This document shows positions 27,503-35,586 of a DNA stretch of 64,000 nucleotides, piece by piece. Within the stretch, counting starts at the first letter, position 1; each line of letters opens with the position of its first letter. The translations under genes were made by a program, and so were the position numbers. The DNA comes from Segatella paludivivens DSM 17968 = JCM 13650 (GTDB lineage Bacteria > Bacteroidota > Bacteroidia > Bacteroidales > Bacteroidaceae): contig NZ_KB890660.1 of NCBI RefSeq assembly GCF_000373185.1, positions 6,361 to 70,360 of the forward strand, written 5' to 3'. The notes beneath the pieces were generated by a model that did no database searches, was not told where the DNA came from, and was given only the letters and a program-made list of their open reading frames with translations.

Positions 27503-28516
27503 TTAAATCTTGTGGCGCATGTTTTTTATTGCTATTTTTTGCCATTCATAAAAAGCAAGCCAAAGCAATCGTAGTTTATTTATTATAGGCGAAGAATCAG
27601 ACAATACTATTTTTTCAAAGCGCTCTGTTCGTTTAGATAGTGTAATATGTCTGTCATAAGAATAATTAGAGAGGAATCTTTTTAATTCTTTTTTGTCTAA
27701 AGTGTTTGTAAGCTTCTTCGCTTGATGGTAGGCATAAAAATAGCCACATCTCTGATATAGATATGCATTAAACCAATAGTTTATAACTCGAAAGTTAAGA
27801 TAATGGGAGATATCTTTATCTTTAAATTTATTTGCAATTTCAGAAATACTATTATTTATAATAATAAACTCATCTAATGAAGGTAATTCTTTACTTATTC
27901 CTATACCTACTTGATAAAAATAGATAGCGTCATTAATTGTGTTTACAAGATTGGTATATTTTGTATATTCCAATGTAAATAGTTCATCTTCTGCATGACT
28001 AATATTCTCATCAAACAACAAATTATGAGATATTATGATCTCTCTCTTAAAGCATTTATTCCAGGTATAGACAAAATCCCAATATTGATTTTGTTCTAAT
28101 AATACATTAAGAAATGTAATATCTGCTCTGTTATTATAAGAATGTTTTTCATCTTTACCATCTGCCTTTTGGTGTATGCTGCTAAAAAAAAGAATATCAC
28201 AATTCATATTCTTAAGTATCTTTTCAACATAGCTAGATGAAACAAAATCATCAGAATCTATAAATGAAATAAATTCTCCTTGTGCATATTTTAATCCAAT
28301 GTTTCTTGCAGTACTTGGTCCTGCATTTTTTTGATAGTAATACTTGAAATTAAAATCATTTAAACAGTAATGTTTGCATATGTTGGCAGAATCATCCGTA
28401 CTACCATCATCTATCAATATAACTTCAAAGTTTTTATCTGTTTGGGATGCAAGACTATCAAGACATCTTTGGAGATATATCTCTGAATTATAAATTGGAA
28501 TTATTATTGATAACAT
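27503..28516 (-). CDS. GT2-family glycosyltransferase
   Basis: This 337-residue GT-A enzyme transfers a sugar from a nucleotide sugar, probably to a surface glycan. The opening 'MLSIIIPIYNSEIYLQRCLD' and 'VILIDDGSTDDSA' are standard. The metal-binding DxD is in 'FISFIDSDDFVSSSYV'. The C-terminal half is Tyr-rich, and no membrane helix is obvious. The frame extends 15 residues upstream, but a full promoter lies in that stretch, so the ATG at 28516 is the start. AT content is high even for this window. It is alone and divergent from another GT2 gene. Confidence 0.87.
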   Translation of the reverse strand: MLSIIIPIYNSEIYLQRCLDSLASQTDKNFEVILIDDGSTDDSANICKHYCLNDFNFKYYYQKNAGPSTARNIGLKYAQGEFISFIDSDDFVSSSYVEKILKNMNCDILFFSSIHQKADGKDEKHSYNNRADITFLNVLLEQNQYWDFVYTWNKCFKREIIISHNLLFDENISHAEDELFTLEYTKYTNLVNTINDAIYFYQVGIGISKELPSLDEFIIINNSISEIANKFKDKDISHYLNFRVINYWFNAYLYQRCGYFYAYHQAKKLTNTLDKKELKRFLSNYSYDRHITLSKRTERFEKIVLSDSSPIINKLRLLWLAFYEWQKIAIKNMRHKI

Positions 28517-28526
28517 ATTTTTTTTA

Positions 28527-28557
28527 CAAAGATAATTAATGTTTATCAAAGAGCAAA
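28527..28557 (-). promoter_or_regulatory. Promoter of the GT2 gene at 27503
   Basis: On the minus strand, TATCTTTG (28527-28534) has TTTG at 28554-28557 with a 19-bp spacer. It lies within the upstream open frame, which fixes the start at 28516 with a leader of only a few nucleotides. Confidence 0.82.
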
Positions 28558-28615
28558 ACAAGTAAGTAAAAATATATATTAATCTGCAAAAATAGGATAG
28601 ATAACTATTTATATG

Positions 28616-28623
28616 TAACTTTG
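28616..28623 (+). promoter_or_regulatory. -7 element for the GT2 gene at 28707
   Basis: TAACTTTG matches the -7 consensus. No good -33 is seen. The leader is about 80 nt. Confidence 0.5.
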
Positions 28624-28706
28624 CAGTCTGATATATAGTATTAGCAATTATGAATGCTTGTTATCTACTATTTGCATTAAATGATTAATTGAAATATAGG
28701 GGAAAA

Positions 28707-29585
28707 ATGTCTGATAAAGTTTTAAATGTCATAGTTACTTATAATCGTCTGAATGATCTTAAAGTTTGTGTTGAGAACGTAAAGCGTCAAACATACACGA
28801 ATTTAGATATTCTTGTGGTTAACAATGGGAGTACAGATGGAACAACAGAATACTTAACAGCACAAACAGACATTAAGGTTATTAATCAAGATAACTTAGG
28901 TGGTGCTGGAGGGTTTTTCGCCGGCATGAAATATATGATGGATAACGGCTATGAGTGGCTTTGGATGATGGATGACGATGGTATCCCTGACTCTAACCAA
29001 TTGGAAACGCTGATAGACTTTAATAAAAAAACGAATTTTGTTTTTCTTAATGCATTGGTTATAGATAAAGATGATCACAAAAAACTTGCTTTCGGACCGC
29101 TAAATGGACATAAATATATATATGTTGATGATGTAACAAAAAACGAAGATTTCGATGTAATGATTTATCCTTTCAATGGAACTTTGATTAAACGTGAAGT
29201 TATTGAAAAAATAGGATTGATAAAAAAAGAATGTTTTATTTGGGGTGACGAGCAGGAATATACAGCGCGCGCACGACGAGCAGGATACGTCGCTCATACT
29301 GTTACTACAGCTATACATTATCATCCTACAGAAAAAGGACGCAAGGGACGAGTTTCTCCCGGTTTTTCACACAAAAATGTTCTTGTAAAACCGAAACAGC
29401 TCTCACATTATTTTTATAGGAATCAAGGGTATATTGACCATACTTATAATAATTATCACCATATATTCACAAAGTTCATAATAAGAAATTCTGTTTACTT
29501 TATACGTACAGGACAATTTGAGGAACTATGCAAGCTCTTCAAATATTATATCCGCGGATGGCATAATAATTACGAAAACTCTTAA
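28707..29585 (+). CDS. GT2-family glycosyltransferase (GlfT2/rhamnosyltransferase-like)
   Basis: This 292-residue protein has the opening 'LNVIVTYNRLNDLKVCVENV', the nucleotide-sugar site 'NNGSTDGT' and the DxD in 'WLWMMDDDGIPD'. The WxWxMDDD form is typical of the galactofuranosyl/rhamnosyl transferase branch. 'FIWGDEQEYTARAR' supplies the catalytic-base region. It probably adds a sugar to O-antigen or another surface glycan. I start at the ATG at 28707; the open frame reaches a TTG six codons earlier. The 3' end overlaps the convergent LtaS-like gene by 4 bp. Confidence 0.88.
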   Translation: MSDKVLNVIVTYNRLNDLKVCVENVKRQTYTNLDILVVNNGSTDGTTEYLTAQTDIKVINQDNLGGAGGFFAGMKYMMDNGYEWLWMMDDDGIPDSNQLETLIDFNKKTNFVFLNALVIDKDDHKKLAFGPLNGHKYIYVDDVTKNEDFDVMIYPFNGTLIKREVIEKIGLIKKECFIWGDEQEYTARARRAGYVAHTVTTAIHYHPTEKGRKGRVSPGFSHKNVLVKPKQLSHYFYRNQGYIDHTYNNYHHIFTKFIIRNSVYFIRTGQFEELCKLFKYYIRGWHNNYENS

Positions 29586-31522
29586 TGAAGTCTAGATTGA
29601 CGTGTGGCATATTCCGCCGTCTGAGTCATAGAGAATACATAGTTGCGAAGATATGAGAATTGCTTTACATTCTTATTCTGTTGCAACTTTCCATTTGGAG
29701 CTACATCATAGCAGAAACTACTATTCATTGATGGATTGAAAATGTAACAACGTTTAGCGTCACGTCCTACAATTTCATTGTCAGCAGAATAAAAGGCTTT
29801 AGTTCGCTTTCCCTTTATTGCGTTTATTCCAAAACCATTGTATTTGTAAGACATGTTTAGCAGTTGCAGTAAAGTTGGCATTACGTCAATTTGCTCCATA
29901 AGGTTATTGCACTTCATTGTAGGAATATCTGCACCAAATATCATAAGTGGAATGTGATTGTATGAAACAGGCAGTTCGCAATTACTATTACCAACAAGCT
30001 TTCCATGATCGGCGAGTATAACGAAAACAGTGTTTTTATACCATGATTGTTTCTTTGCCTTTTTAAGGAAATCGCCAATTGCCCAATCTGCATATTCAAC
30101 AATCTGTGTTTCAGGCTTTGAGGTCTTTGCATGGAAGAAAGACGGAATGATATATGGAGGGTGATTACTAATTGTAAGTAGAGTAACAAAGAAAGGTTTT
30201 CCGCTCTTAGATACCTTATTTATAATAGGGAGTGAATAGTTGAATAAGAAATGATCGCTTACTCCGAAACTATTCACAACTTGATTCTTTGGATAGTTCT
30301 CTTGAGAGTAAATATCATCGTAACCGTTTGTTGAAAAGAATGCCTTCATATTATCATACTGTGCCTCATGAGTCATAAAAAATAAATTATGATACCCATA
30401 TCTTTTCAATACAGTAGGGATACCGTCACGATGTGGTGTAACAGTACCTTTCATAAGGTTTCTCGACATTATGGCAGGGAAGGAATAAAGCGCAGCTGTC
30501 ATTCCTTGGTTTGTATGTATACCAGCACTATAACAATTAGTAAAGGCTAATGAATGATTAAATAATGAATCAAGATTAGGGGTGAGCCGTTCATTTTGTC
30601 CAAAAGTCTGCATAAGACTAGCAGACATCGACTCCATTAATATTACTACGACATTGTGTTTCTTTGCAGGTCCACAAGTCTTTATATCTTGTGAAAGTAC
30701 ATTAGTACTGTCTATCTTGCCTGTAATTCCAAGTGAAGCCCTTGCCTGTGTTATTGCTTTTCCATAAGGCATTAGGTGGATCTCTCGATTCTCTTTGCGC
30801 ATATCGTCAAGCGAACTAGTAAGAAGATTAAATGCCGGATTAATGCCGAGCTGATTTAGAAAAGAATCATTGCAATAATATGCCTCACTAATTTTTATCG
30901 GGTTATATCCAACTCTGCCACGAATACCGAAAATACAGCCTCCAACGAAAGCGAAAGTTACAATTAGACGCAAAGACATCTTGGGTAAAGTGTAGAAGTC
31001 TGCATGGCTTTCGTCTATTCTTTTCCAGAAAAAAGTGTATAGCCGTTTTAGTAAATAGACAAAAATGGAAATAATAATAAAATAAGATGCTATATATAGC
31101 CAGTAAGACGATTCTTGAAACAACATCCCAGAAGTAGTTGAAGCATAGCCAAACCATTCAAATATACTCGAATTGATATTTTTAAAGAAATACGCAAAAT
31201 ATGGAGTGTTGGCTGCAGATGGTATAAATGCTATAGCAAACCAAATTGAATACCATATCATTACGGCCTTTAACATCCATTTGTGATAATAGTTGAAACT
31301 GGCAGAAAACAATATTACAGCCAATGGTAACACTGATATATAAGATGCAACAACATTATCAAACCATAATCCGTTGACAAACGCGATAAATCTATCAGCT
31401 CTATTATCCGTTATCATTCCATGAAGAGAAATGTACTCTATAAGTCTGAATAATGATAATGCTAAAATAGCTAATATATGGATTGATAATATATATTCAA
31501 TAGTTTTTGTAAAGCGTTTCAT
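29582..31522 (-). CDS. LtaS/EptA-like membrane phosphotransferase (sulfatase fold)
   Basis: This 646-residue protein has five N-terminal membrane helices (about 10-185) and a periplasmic alkaline-phosphatase-fold domain (from about 270). The metal site and nucleophile are recognisable in 'VVVILMESMSAS' (metal Glu) and 'SAGIHTNQGM' (candidate nucleophile Thr). Later metal ligands are in 'VFVILADHGKL'. Family members move phosphoglycerol or phosphoethanolamine from phospholipids to acceptors (lipoteichoic acid in Gram-positives, lipid A or glycans in Gram-negatives). The acceptor here is unknown; the neighbouring glycosyltransferases suggest a surface glycolipid. It is transcribed alone. Confidence 0.87.
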   Translation of the reverse strand: MKRFTKTIEYILSIHILAILALSLFRLIEYISLHGMITDNRADRFIAFVNGLWFDNVVASYISVLPLAVILFSASFNYYHKWMLKAVMIWYSIWFAIAFIPSAANTPYFAYFFKNINSSIFEWFGYASTTSGMLFQESSYWLYIASYFIIISIFVYLLKRLYTFFWKRIDESHADFYTLPKMSLRLIVTFAFVGGCIFGIRGRVGYNPIKISEAYYCNDSFLNQLGINPAFNLLTSSLDDMRKENREIHLMPYGKAITQARASLGITGKIDSTNVLSQDIKTCGPAKKHNVVVILMESMSASLMQTFGQNERLTPNLDSLFNHSLAFTNCYSAGIHTNQGMTAALYSFPAIMSRNLMKGTVTPHRDGIPTVLKRYGYHNLFFMTHEAQYDNMKAFFSTNGYDDIYSQENYPKNQVVNSFGVSDHFLFNYSLPIINKVSKSGKPFFVTLLTISNHPPYIIPSFFHAKTSKPETQIVEYADWAIGDFLKKAKKQSWYKNTVFVILADHGKLVGNSNCELPVSYNHIPLMIFGADIPTMKCNNLMEQIDVMPTLLQLLNMSYKYNGFGINAIKGKRTKAFYSADNEIVGRDAKRCYIFNPSMNSSFCYDVAPNGKLQQNKNVKQFSYLRNYVFSMTQTAEYATRQSRLH

Positions 31523-31546
31523 TTCTTATGCGTAATAAATTCAATA

Positions 31547-31579
31547 CAAAAGTATATAAAATTAAGAGAATAATGCAAT
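31547..31579 (-). promoter_or_regulatory. Promoter of the LtaS-like gene
   Basis: On the minus strand, TACTTTTG (31547-31554) has a -33-like ATTG at 31576-31579 with a 21-bp spacer. Confidence 0.6.
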
Positions 31580-31608
31580 AAATGCACTATCAAATAAATA
31601 ATTATTTG

Positions 31609-31616
31609 TAATTTTG
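31609..31616 (+). promoter_or_regulatory. -7 element for the GT39 gene
   Basis: TAATTTTG overlaps the TTG that would be the furthest upstream start of the reading frame. The start must therefore be the ATG at 31644. Confidence 0.65.
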
Positions 31617-31643
31617 CCAAAAGTAAAGATTTATCTAACAAAA

Positions 31644-33350
31644 ATGAAATTATTATTCCGCAACAAATACTTCTGGTTGCTTTTATTAGTGTGCTCATTC
31701 ACACTTCTGCCGTTTCTTGGTATGTCTGATTTTCATACTAAGGGCGAGCCTCGTGAAGCTATTGTCTCATATACTATGCTTGCCAGTGATAATTGGGTGC
31801 TACCAACAAACATGGGAGGCGAAACGGCTTATAAGCCACCATTCTTTCATTGGTGTGTAGCTGTTGTAAGTAGTGTTTATGGATCAGTGACTGAAGCAAC
31901 GTCACGTATCCCTTCTGCAGTGGCATTGATAATAATGACTATGGCAACTTTTGCGTTTTTTGCAAAACGAAAGGGCAATAAGATTGGTATTATCACAGCA
32001 TTGACAGCCTTCACTAGTTTTGAACTTCATCGCGCCGGTGGTAATTGCCGTGTAGACATGGTGTTGACAATGCTAACGGTCTGTGCTATATATGACTTGA
32101 TGAGATGGTATGAGCACAATATGAAAGGCATTCCTTGGATAGCGATAGTACTTATGGGACTAGGCACAATGACAAAGGGACCTGTTGGCTCTATTATACC
32201 ATGTATGGTGATGGGGATCTTTATGTTGATGCGTAAGGTGAACTTTTTCCGTGCTTTCTTTACCCTAGTTGCATTTGGATTACTATCGCTTTTGATTTAT
32301 GGTGCATGGTTCTATGCTGCATATCGTCAAGGGGGACAGTCGTTCCTTGATCTTATGTATGAAGAGAATGTTGGTAGAATGACCAATACAATGAACTATG
32401 ATTCATGTGTGAATCCGTGGCCATACAACTTCCTGACTGTATTCACTGGATACTTGCCTTGGATATTGTTGCTGATAACGACACTGTTCTTTGTGCATTG
32501 GAATTTTAAAAAGAAAATCAATCTGAAGAGTATATGGAGTAATGTGCTCTCTATGGATAATATAGATTTATATTCATTGATAGCAATAGTCTCAATATTT
32601 GTATTCTATTGTATACCACAGAGTAAACGTTCTGTGTATCTAATGCCTATATATCCGTTCTTGGCATATTTCATAACTAAGCTTCTTGTGTGGCTTTCAG
32701 ATAGGCAACAGAAACCTTTGCGCATATATGGTGGAATACTTTCGGTGTTATCTACTTTGCTGTTTGTTGTCTTTGTCTTGATAAAGTCTGGTATAGCACC
32801 TTTAACTATACTTGGAGGACACGGGAAACACGCAATTACAAATATCGCAACTATGCAGGCTTTCGCAAACATAGGAAGTTGGTGGCAATATGTTTTGATA
32901 CTTGCAACTACCGTCATAGGATTAGCATGGTGGAGATATCAGAAAAGACACAATGACGACAAATTGGTTTATGGCATATTAGCCCTTACTTTTGCGCTTT
33001 ATCTGTCGGTAGACGGCGTTTATACACCTGCTGCCTTAAATGTTAAGTCTCAAAGAGCAGTCGCTGGATGTATAGATAGAATAGCGCCTGAAAGCAAAGG
33101 TAAGATATATGAATATATTGATTACGCTATAAGAACTCCTGGAGACAAGCCACACTTCTTTGAGCTGAATTATTATCTTAATAACCGTGTGCATAATTTT
33201 TATAACGAGAAGCCTCAAAGCGGTTTCTTAGTGATAACTCATTCTGATTATGAGATGTGTGTAGACGGATTTAAGAAAGAGGGATATAAATTCAAATTCA
33301 TCAAGAATTGGGCAGAGTTTGATATGGATTTATATCAATTCAATAAATAA
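31644..33350 (+). CDS. GT39-family (ArnT-like) membrane glycosyltransferase
   Basis: This 568-residue polytopic protein has about eleven membrane helices. It carries the GT39/ArnT signature after helix 1: 'SDFHTKGEPREAIVSYTML', followed by 'YKPPFFHW' and 'RIPSAV'. ArnT enzymes take a sugar from undecaprenyl phosphate and attach it to lipid A in the periplasm; relatives modify proteins or other lipids. The acidic Glu of KGEPRE is the likely catalytic-site residue by analogy. The C-terminal 100 residues form a small soluble domain. It converges with a gtrA-ArnC-like-deacetylase operon that could supply the lipid-linked sugar. Confidence 0.88.
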   Translation: MKLLFRNKYFWLLLLVCSFTLLPFLGMSDFHTKGEPREAIVSYTMLASDNWVLPTNMGGETAYKPPFFHWCVAVVSSVYGSVTEATSRIPSAVALIIMTMATFAFFAKRKGNKIGIITALTAFTSFELHRAGGNCRVDMVLTMLTVCAIYDLMRWYEHNMKGIPWIAIVLMGLGTMTKGPVGSIIPCMVMGIFMLMRKVNFFRAFFTLVAFGLLSLLIYGAWFYAAYRQGGQSFLDLMYEENVGRMTNTMNYDSCVNPWPYNFLTVFTGYLPWILLLITTLFFVHWNFKKKINLKSIWSNVLSMDNIDLYSLIAIVSIFVFYCIPQSKRSVYLMPIYPFLAYFITKLLVWLSDRQQKPLRIYGGILSVLSTLLFVVFVLIKSGIAPLTILGGHGKHAITNIATMQAFANIGSWWQYVLILATTVIGLAWWRYQKRHNDDKLVYGILALTFALYLSVDGVYTPAALNVKSQRAVAGCIDRIAPESKGKIYEYIDYAIRTPGDKPHFFELNYYLNNRVHNFYNEKPQSGFLVITHSDYEMCVDGFKKEGYKFKFIKNWAEFDMDLYQFNK

Positions 33351-33356
33351 AAGTTA

Positions 33357-33396
33357 TTTGTATTCGTGAGACTTATTTTAGTTTCACGAATACAAA
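33357..33396 (-). terminator. Long hairpin terminator covering the gtrA stop
   Basis: A perfect 13-bp stem (33357-33369 with 33384-33396) extends by four more pairs (one G-T) to leave a 6-nt loop. In the minus direction it ends in an AACTTTTATTT tract. The gtrA stop codon (33373-33375) lies within the loop side of the hairpin. It may act on the + strand GT39 transcript as well. Confidence 0.75.
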
Positions 33397-33786
33397 CCTT
33401 AATAATAAAAAGTTTATTGGTACAATCATAACCAGTGTCATAATGCCGGCAAGTTGTTTCCCGAATTCAAAGTGCATCAACAAATTAAGAAGTCCTATCT
33501 CTAGAAGGTAATTAATGATGTGACTTGCAAGGAAACCTGCTGCATTCTTCTTTGAAGATTGTTTCTTGAAAGTGAAATGGGTTGTCATGAAATAGTTGAA
33601 TACTAGCCCAACACCATATCCAATAGTATATGATATAGTTGCGTTGAAAGCTAGCAATGCAAGTAAATAAGCACAATAGTGCAAACCCGTGGATAATGAT
33701 CCCGTGACACCAAAGCGCAATACTCTACCCACATCCTTATGGCATTGAGGATGATTATTCCAAAAAGACTGCAGTTTATTCCTCAT
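33373..33786 (-). CDS. GtrA-family membrane protein
   Basis: This 137-residue protein has four membrane helices, matching GtrA. Landmarks are 'RFGVTGSLSTGLHYCAY', 'YTIGYGVGLVFNYFMTTHFTF' and the end 'NFLLLRFVFV'. GtrA proteins are thought to flip undecaprenyl-phosphate sugars across the inner membrane. It overlaps the upstream DPM1-like gene by 11 bp, so the two are translationally coupled; the usual GtrA-GT2 pairing supports a shared undecaprenyl-phosphate sugar. Confidence 0.92.
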   Translation of the reverse strand: MRNKLQSFWNNHPQCHKDVGRVLRFGVTGSLSTGLHYCAYLLALLAFNATISYTIGYGVGLVFNYFMTTHFTFKKQSSKKNAAGFLASHIINYLLEIGLLNLLMHFEFGKQLAGIMTLVMIVPINFLLLRFVFVKLK

Positions 33787-34726
33787 TCCCTAGTATCTCT
33801 GCGATATTATAAAGCGGACGATGTTTCACCTCAATATATATCTTTCCGATATATACACCTATCACGCCAATAGAAATAAGCATTATTCCTCCTACAAACC
33901 AAACAGAAAGCATCAGTGAAGCCCAACCGTGCACGGCTGTTCCTGTAATTAGAGCATGAATTACATAAATTGCTATGCCTATACATACAAGCAGGAAGAG
34001 AATTCCCATGTATATGATATTATATATCGGTTTTATTGAGAACGATGTTATTCCATCGAGCGCAAGCCCCAACATCTTACGAAGAGTATATTTTGATTTA
34101 CCAGCCTGACGTTCACTTATTGTGTCATCAACAGTTGTTGAAGAAAGTCCTATTAATGGGATGAGTCCACGCAAATATAGATTTCTCTCATCGTATTCTG
34201 CAAGCATTTCTAATGCACGTTTACTCATCAGTCGGAAATCAGCATGATTGAAAACGCTCTTCACGCCCATGCGGTCCTGTAGCTTATAGAAAGCCTCTGC
34301 TGACATTCTCTTCAACAAAGGGTCGGCTGTACGTGATACTTTCACACCATATACAATGTCGTTGCCTTGTTCAAAGTCATCAATCATCTGCTCAATGGCA
34401 TTGATATCGTCTTGAAGGTCTGCGTCAATAGTGATTACGGCGTCTACCCAGTCTTTAGCAACCATCATACCAGCCATGATAGCATTTTGATGTCCGCTAT
34501 TGTGGGCTAATGAGATACCCTTTACATAATGGTTCTCATTATGCATCTTTCTGATGATATCCCAAGTTTGGTCTTTACTACCGTCATTGACGAAGACCAT
34601 CATGCTGTCTTTTGATATTTTCCCTTTAGCTACAAGACCATCAAAAAACTCTGTGAGCTTTTTCACAGAATCTTCTAAAACTGGTTCTTCGTTATAGCAT
34701 GGAGAAATAGTCGCTAATTTTATCAT
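33776..34726 (-). CDS. DPM1/ArnC-like GT2 transferase (undecaprenyl-phosphate sugar synthase)
   Basis: This 316-residue protein has a cytoplasmic GT-A domain with 'ISPCYNEEPVLEDSV', 'VFVNDGSKDQTWD' and the metal motif 'VITIDADLQDD'. Two C-terminal membrane helices follow (about 235-260 and 270-295), the layout of ArnC/GtrB/YfdH. Such enzymes put a sugar from a nucleotide sugar onto undecaprenyl phosphate. 'ERQAGKSKYTLRKM' is the conserved interface segment. It overlaps the deacetylase upstream by 4 bp and gtrA downstream by 11 bp. The sugar cannot be read from sequence. Confidence 0.93.
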   Translation of the reverse strand: MIKLATISPCYNEEPVLEDSVKKLTEFFDGLVAKGKISKDSMMVFVNDGSKDQTWDIIRKMHNENHYVKGISLAHNSGHQNAIMAGMMVAKDWVDAVITIDADLQDDINAIEQMIDDFEQGNDIVYGVKVSRTADPLLKRMSAEAFYKLQDRMGVKSVFNHADFRLMSKRALEMLAEYDERNLYLRGLIPLIGLSSTTVDDTISERQAGKSKYTLRKMLGLALDGITSFSIKPIYNIIYMGILFLLVCIGIAIYVIHALITGTAVHGWASLMLSVWFVGGIMLISIGVIGVYIGKIYIEVKHRPLYNIAEILGNEE

Positions 34727-35502
34727 ATCCTTTTCTTTTCTACAAATTCACTGAACGTAATAAACTCCTCGTTTTTATTCTTAAGGTATTTTATCAATTT
34801 GTCCAATCGCTGCGCCATTTGCAGTCCACTGTGATTCTTAATAATAAATGGCATTTTGAATTCTGGATGTTGCTTAAGTTCGTAAAATTCCCATGGGTGG
34901 AAATAAGTGACAAAGTATCCGTCGTGCTTTAACACTCTATCTGTCATCCAATAATATATGCTTTCTGGTAAATTGTGTAGTGCAAGCCAGAATAGCGGAA
35001 AACGTATAATTGGAGTTACAGATGCTGGTATCTCCATTACCCCCTTACGCATGAAATATGTGCGTGGAGTGTTCAGATGTATGTATCTTCCAGGGATAAA
35101 TGCTGGATTGAGTGATGAATTATATTCAAATCCTGCATTTTCTATGTCGTCATCAGAGACAGGGAACATTCGCGGTTGGCGATATCCTCTTGTCTTGACA
35201 CCCGAAACACGCTCAACAATTTCCTTTGAACGGAAAACGTCGTTAGCATTCGGACGCCAATGGTCTACACCATGGCAAGCCACTTCGTGACCTTCATCAA
35301 TGATGCGTTTAATAACTTCGGGAGCATTTTCAGCGAAATTTCCAGTACAGAAAAATGTGGCTTTTACGTTATTTGTTTTAAGTGTATCAAGGATTCTGTT
35401 TGTTCCCAATATGGAAACCTTCATCCCTTCTTCTAATGAATACTCAACCCCATGCTCGCGGGGTACGTCAAATTCTTCTGTGTCAAAACTTAGTAAAATC
35501 AT
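34723..35502 (-). CDS. NodB-type polysaccharide deacetylase family protein
   Basis: This 259-residue protein has the NodB homology domain without a signal peptide, so it should act in the cytoplasm or at the inner face of the membrane. Motif 1 is 'LLSFDTEEFD' (catalytic Asp pair). 'VKATFFCTGNFAE' and motif 2 'EVACHGVDHWRP' (the His metal ligands) follow. 'YFVTYFHPWEF' carries a late His. ArnD, a NodB-fold enzyme, deformylates an undecaprenyl-phosphate sugar; by neighbour analogy this one may deacylate the lipid-linked sugar made by the next gene. It is the first gene of the three-gene operon and has a good promoter. Confidence 0.88.
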   Translation of the reverse strand: MILLSFDTEEFDVPREHGVEYSLEEGMKVSILGTNRILDTLKTNNVKATFFCTGNFAENAPEVIKRIIDEGHEVACHGVDHWRPNANDVFRSKEIVERVSGVKTRGYRQPRMFPVSDDDIENAGFEYNSSLNPAFIPGRYIHLNTPRTYFMRKGVMEIPASVTPIIRFPLFWLALHNLPESIYYWMTDRVLKHDGYFVTYFHPWEFYELKQHPEFKMPFIIKNHSGLQMAQRLDKLIKYLKNKNEEFITFSEFVEKKRI

Positions 35503-35525
35503 AGCAATGATATTATATTGCGTTG

Positions 35526-35557
35526 CGAAATTACGAAGTTCTAGTCAGATTTGCAAA
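35526..35557 (-). promoter_or_regulatory. Promoter of the deacetylase-GT2-gtrA operon
   Basis: On the minus strand, TAATTTCG (35526-35533, one mismatch) has TTTG at 35554-35557 with a 20-bp spacer. Confidence 0.65.
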
Positions 35558-35586
35558 TTTAGGACATCATATTTACATTATTATAC

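Noticed and set aside
31614..31643. TTG start of the GT39 gene
   Set aside because: The TTG is part of the -7 element TAATTTTG, so the mRNA would begin after it.
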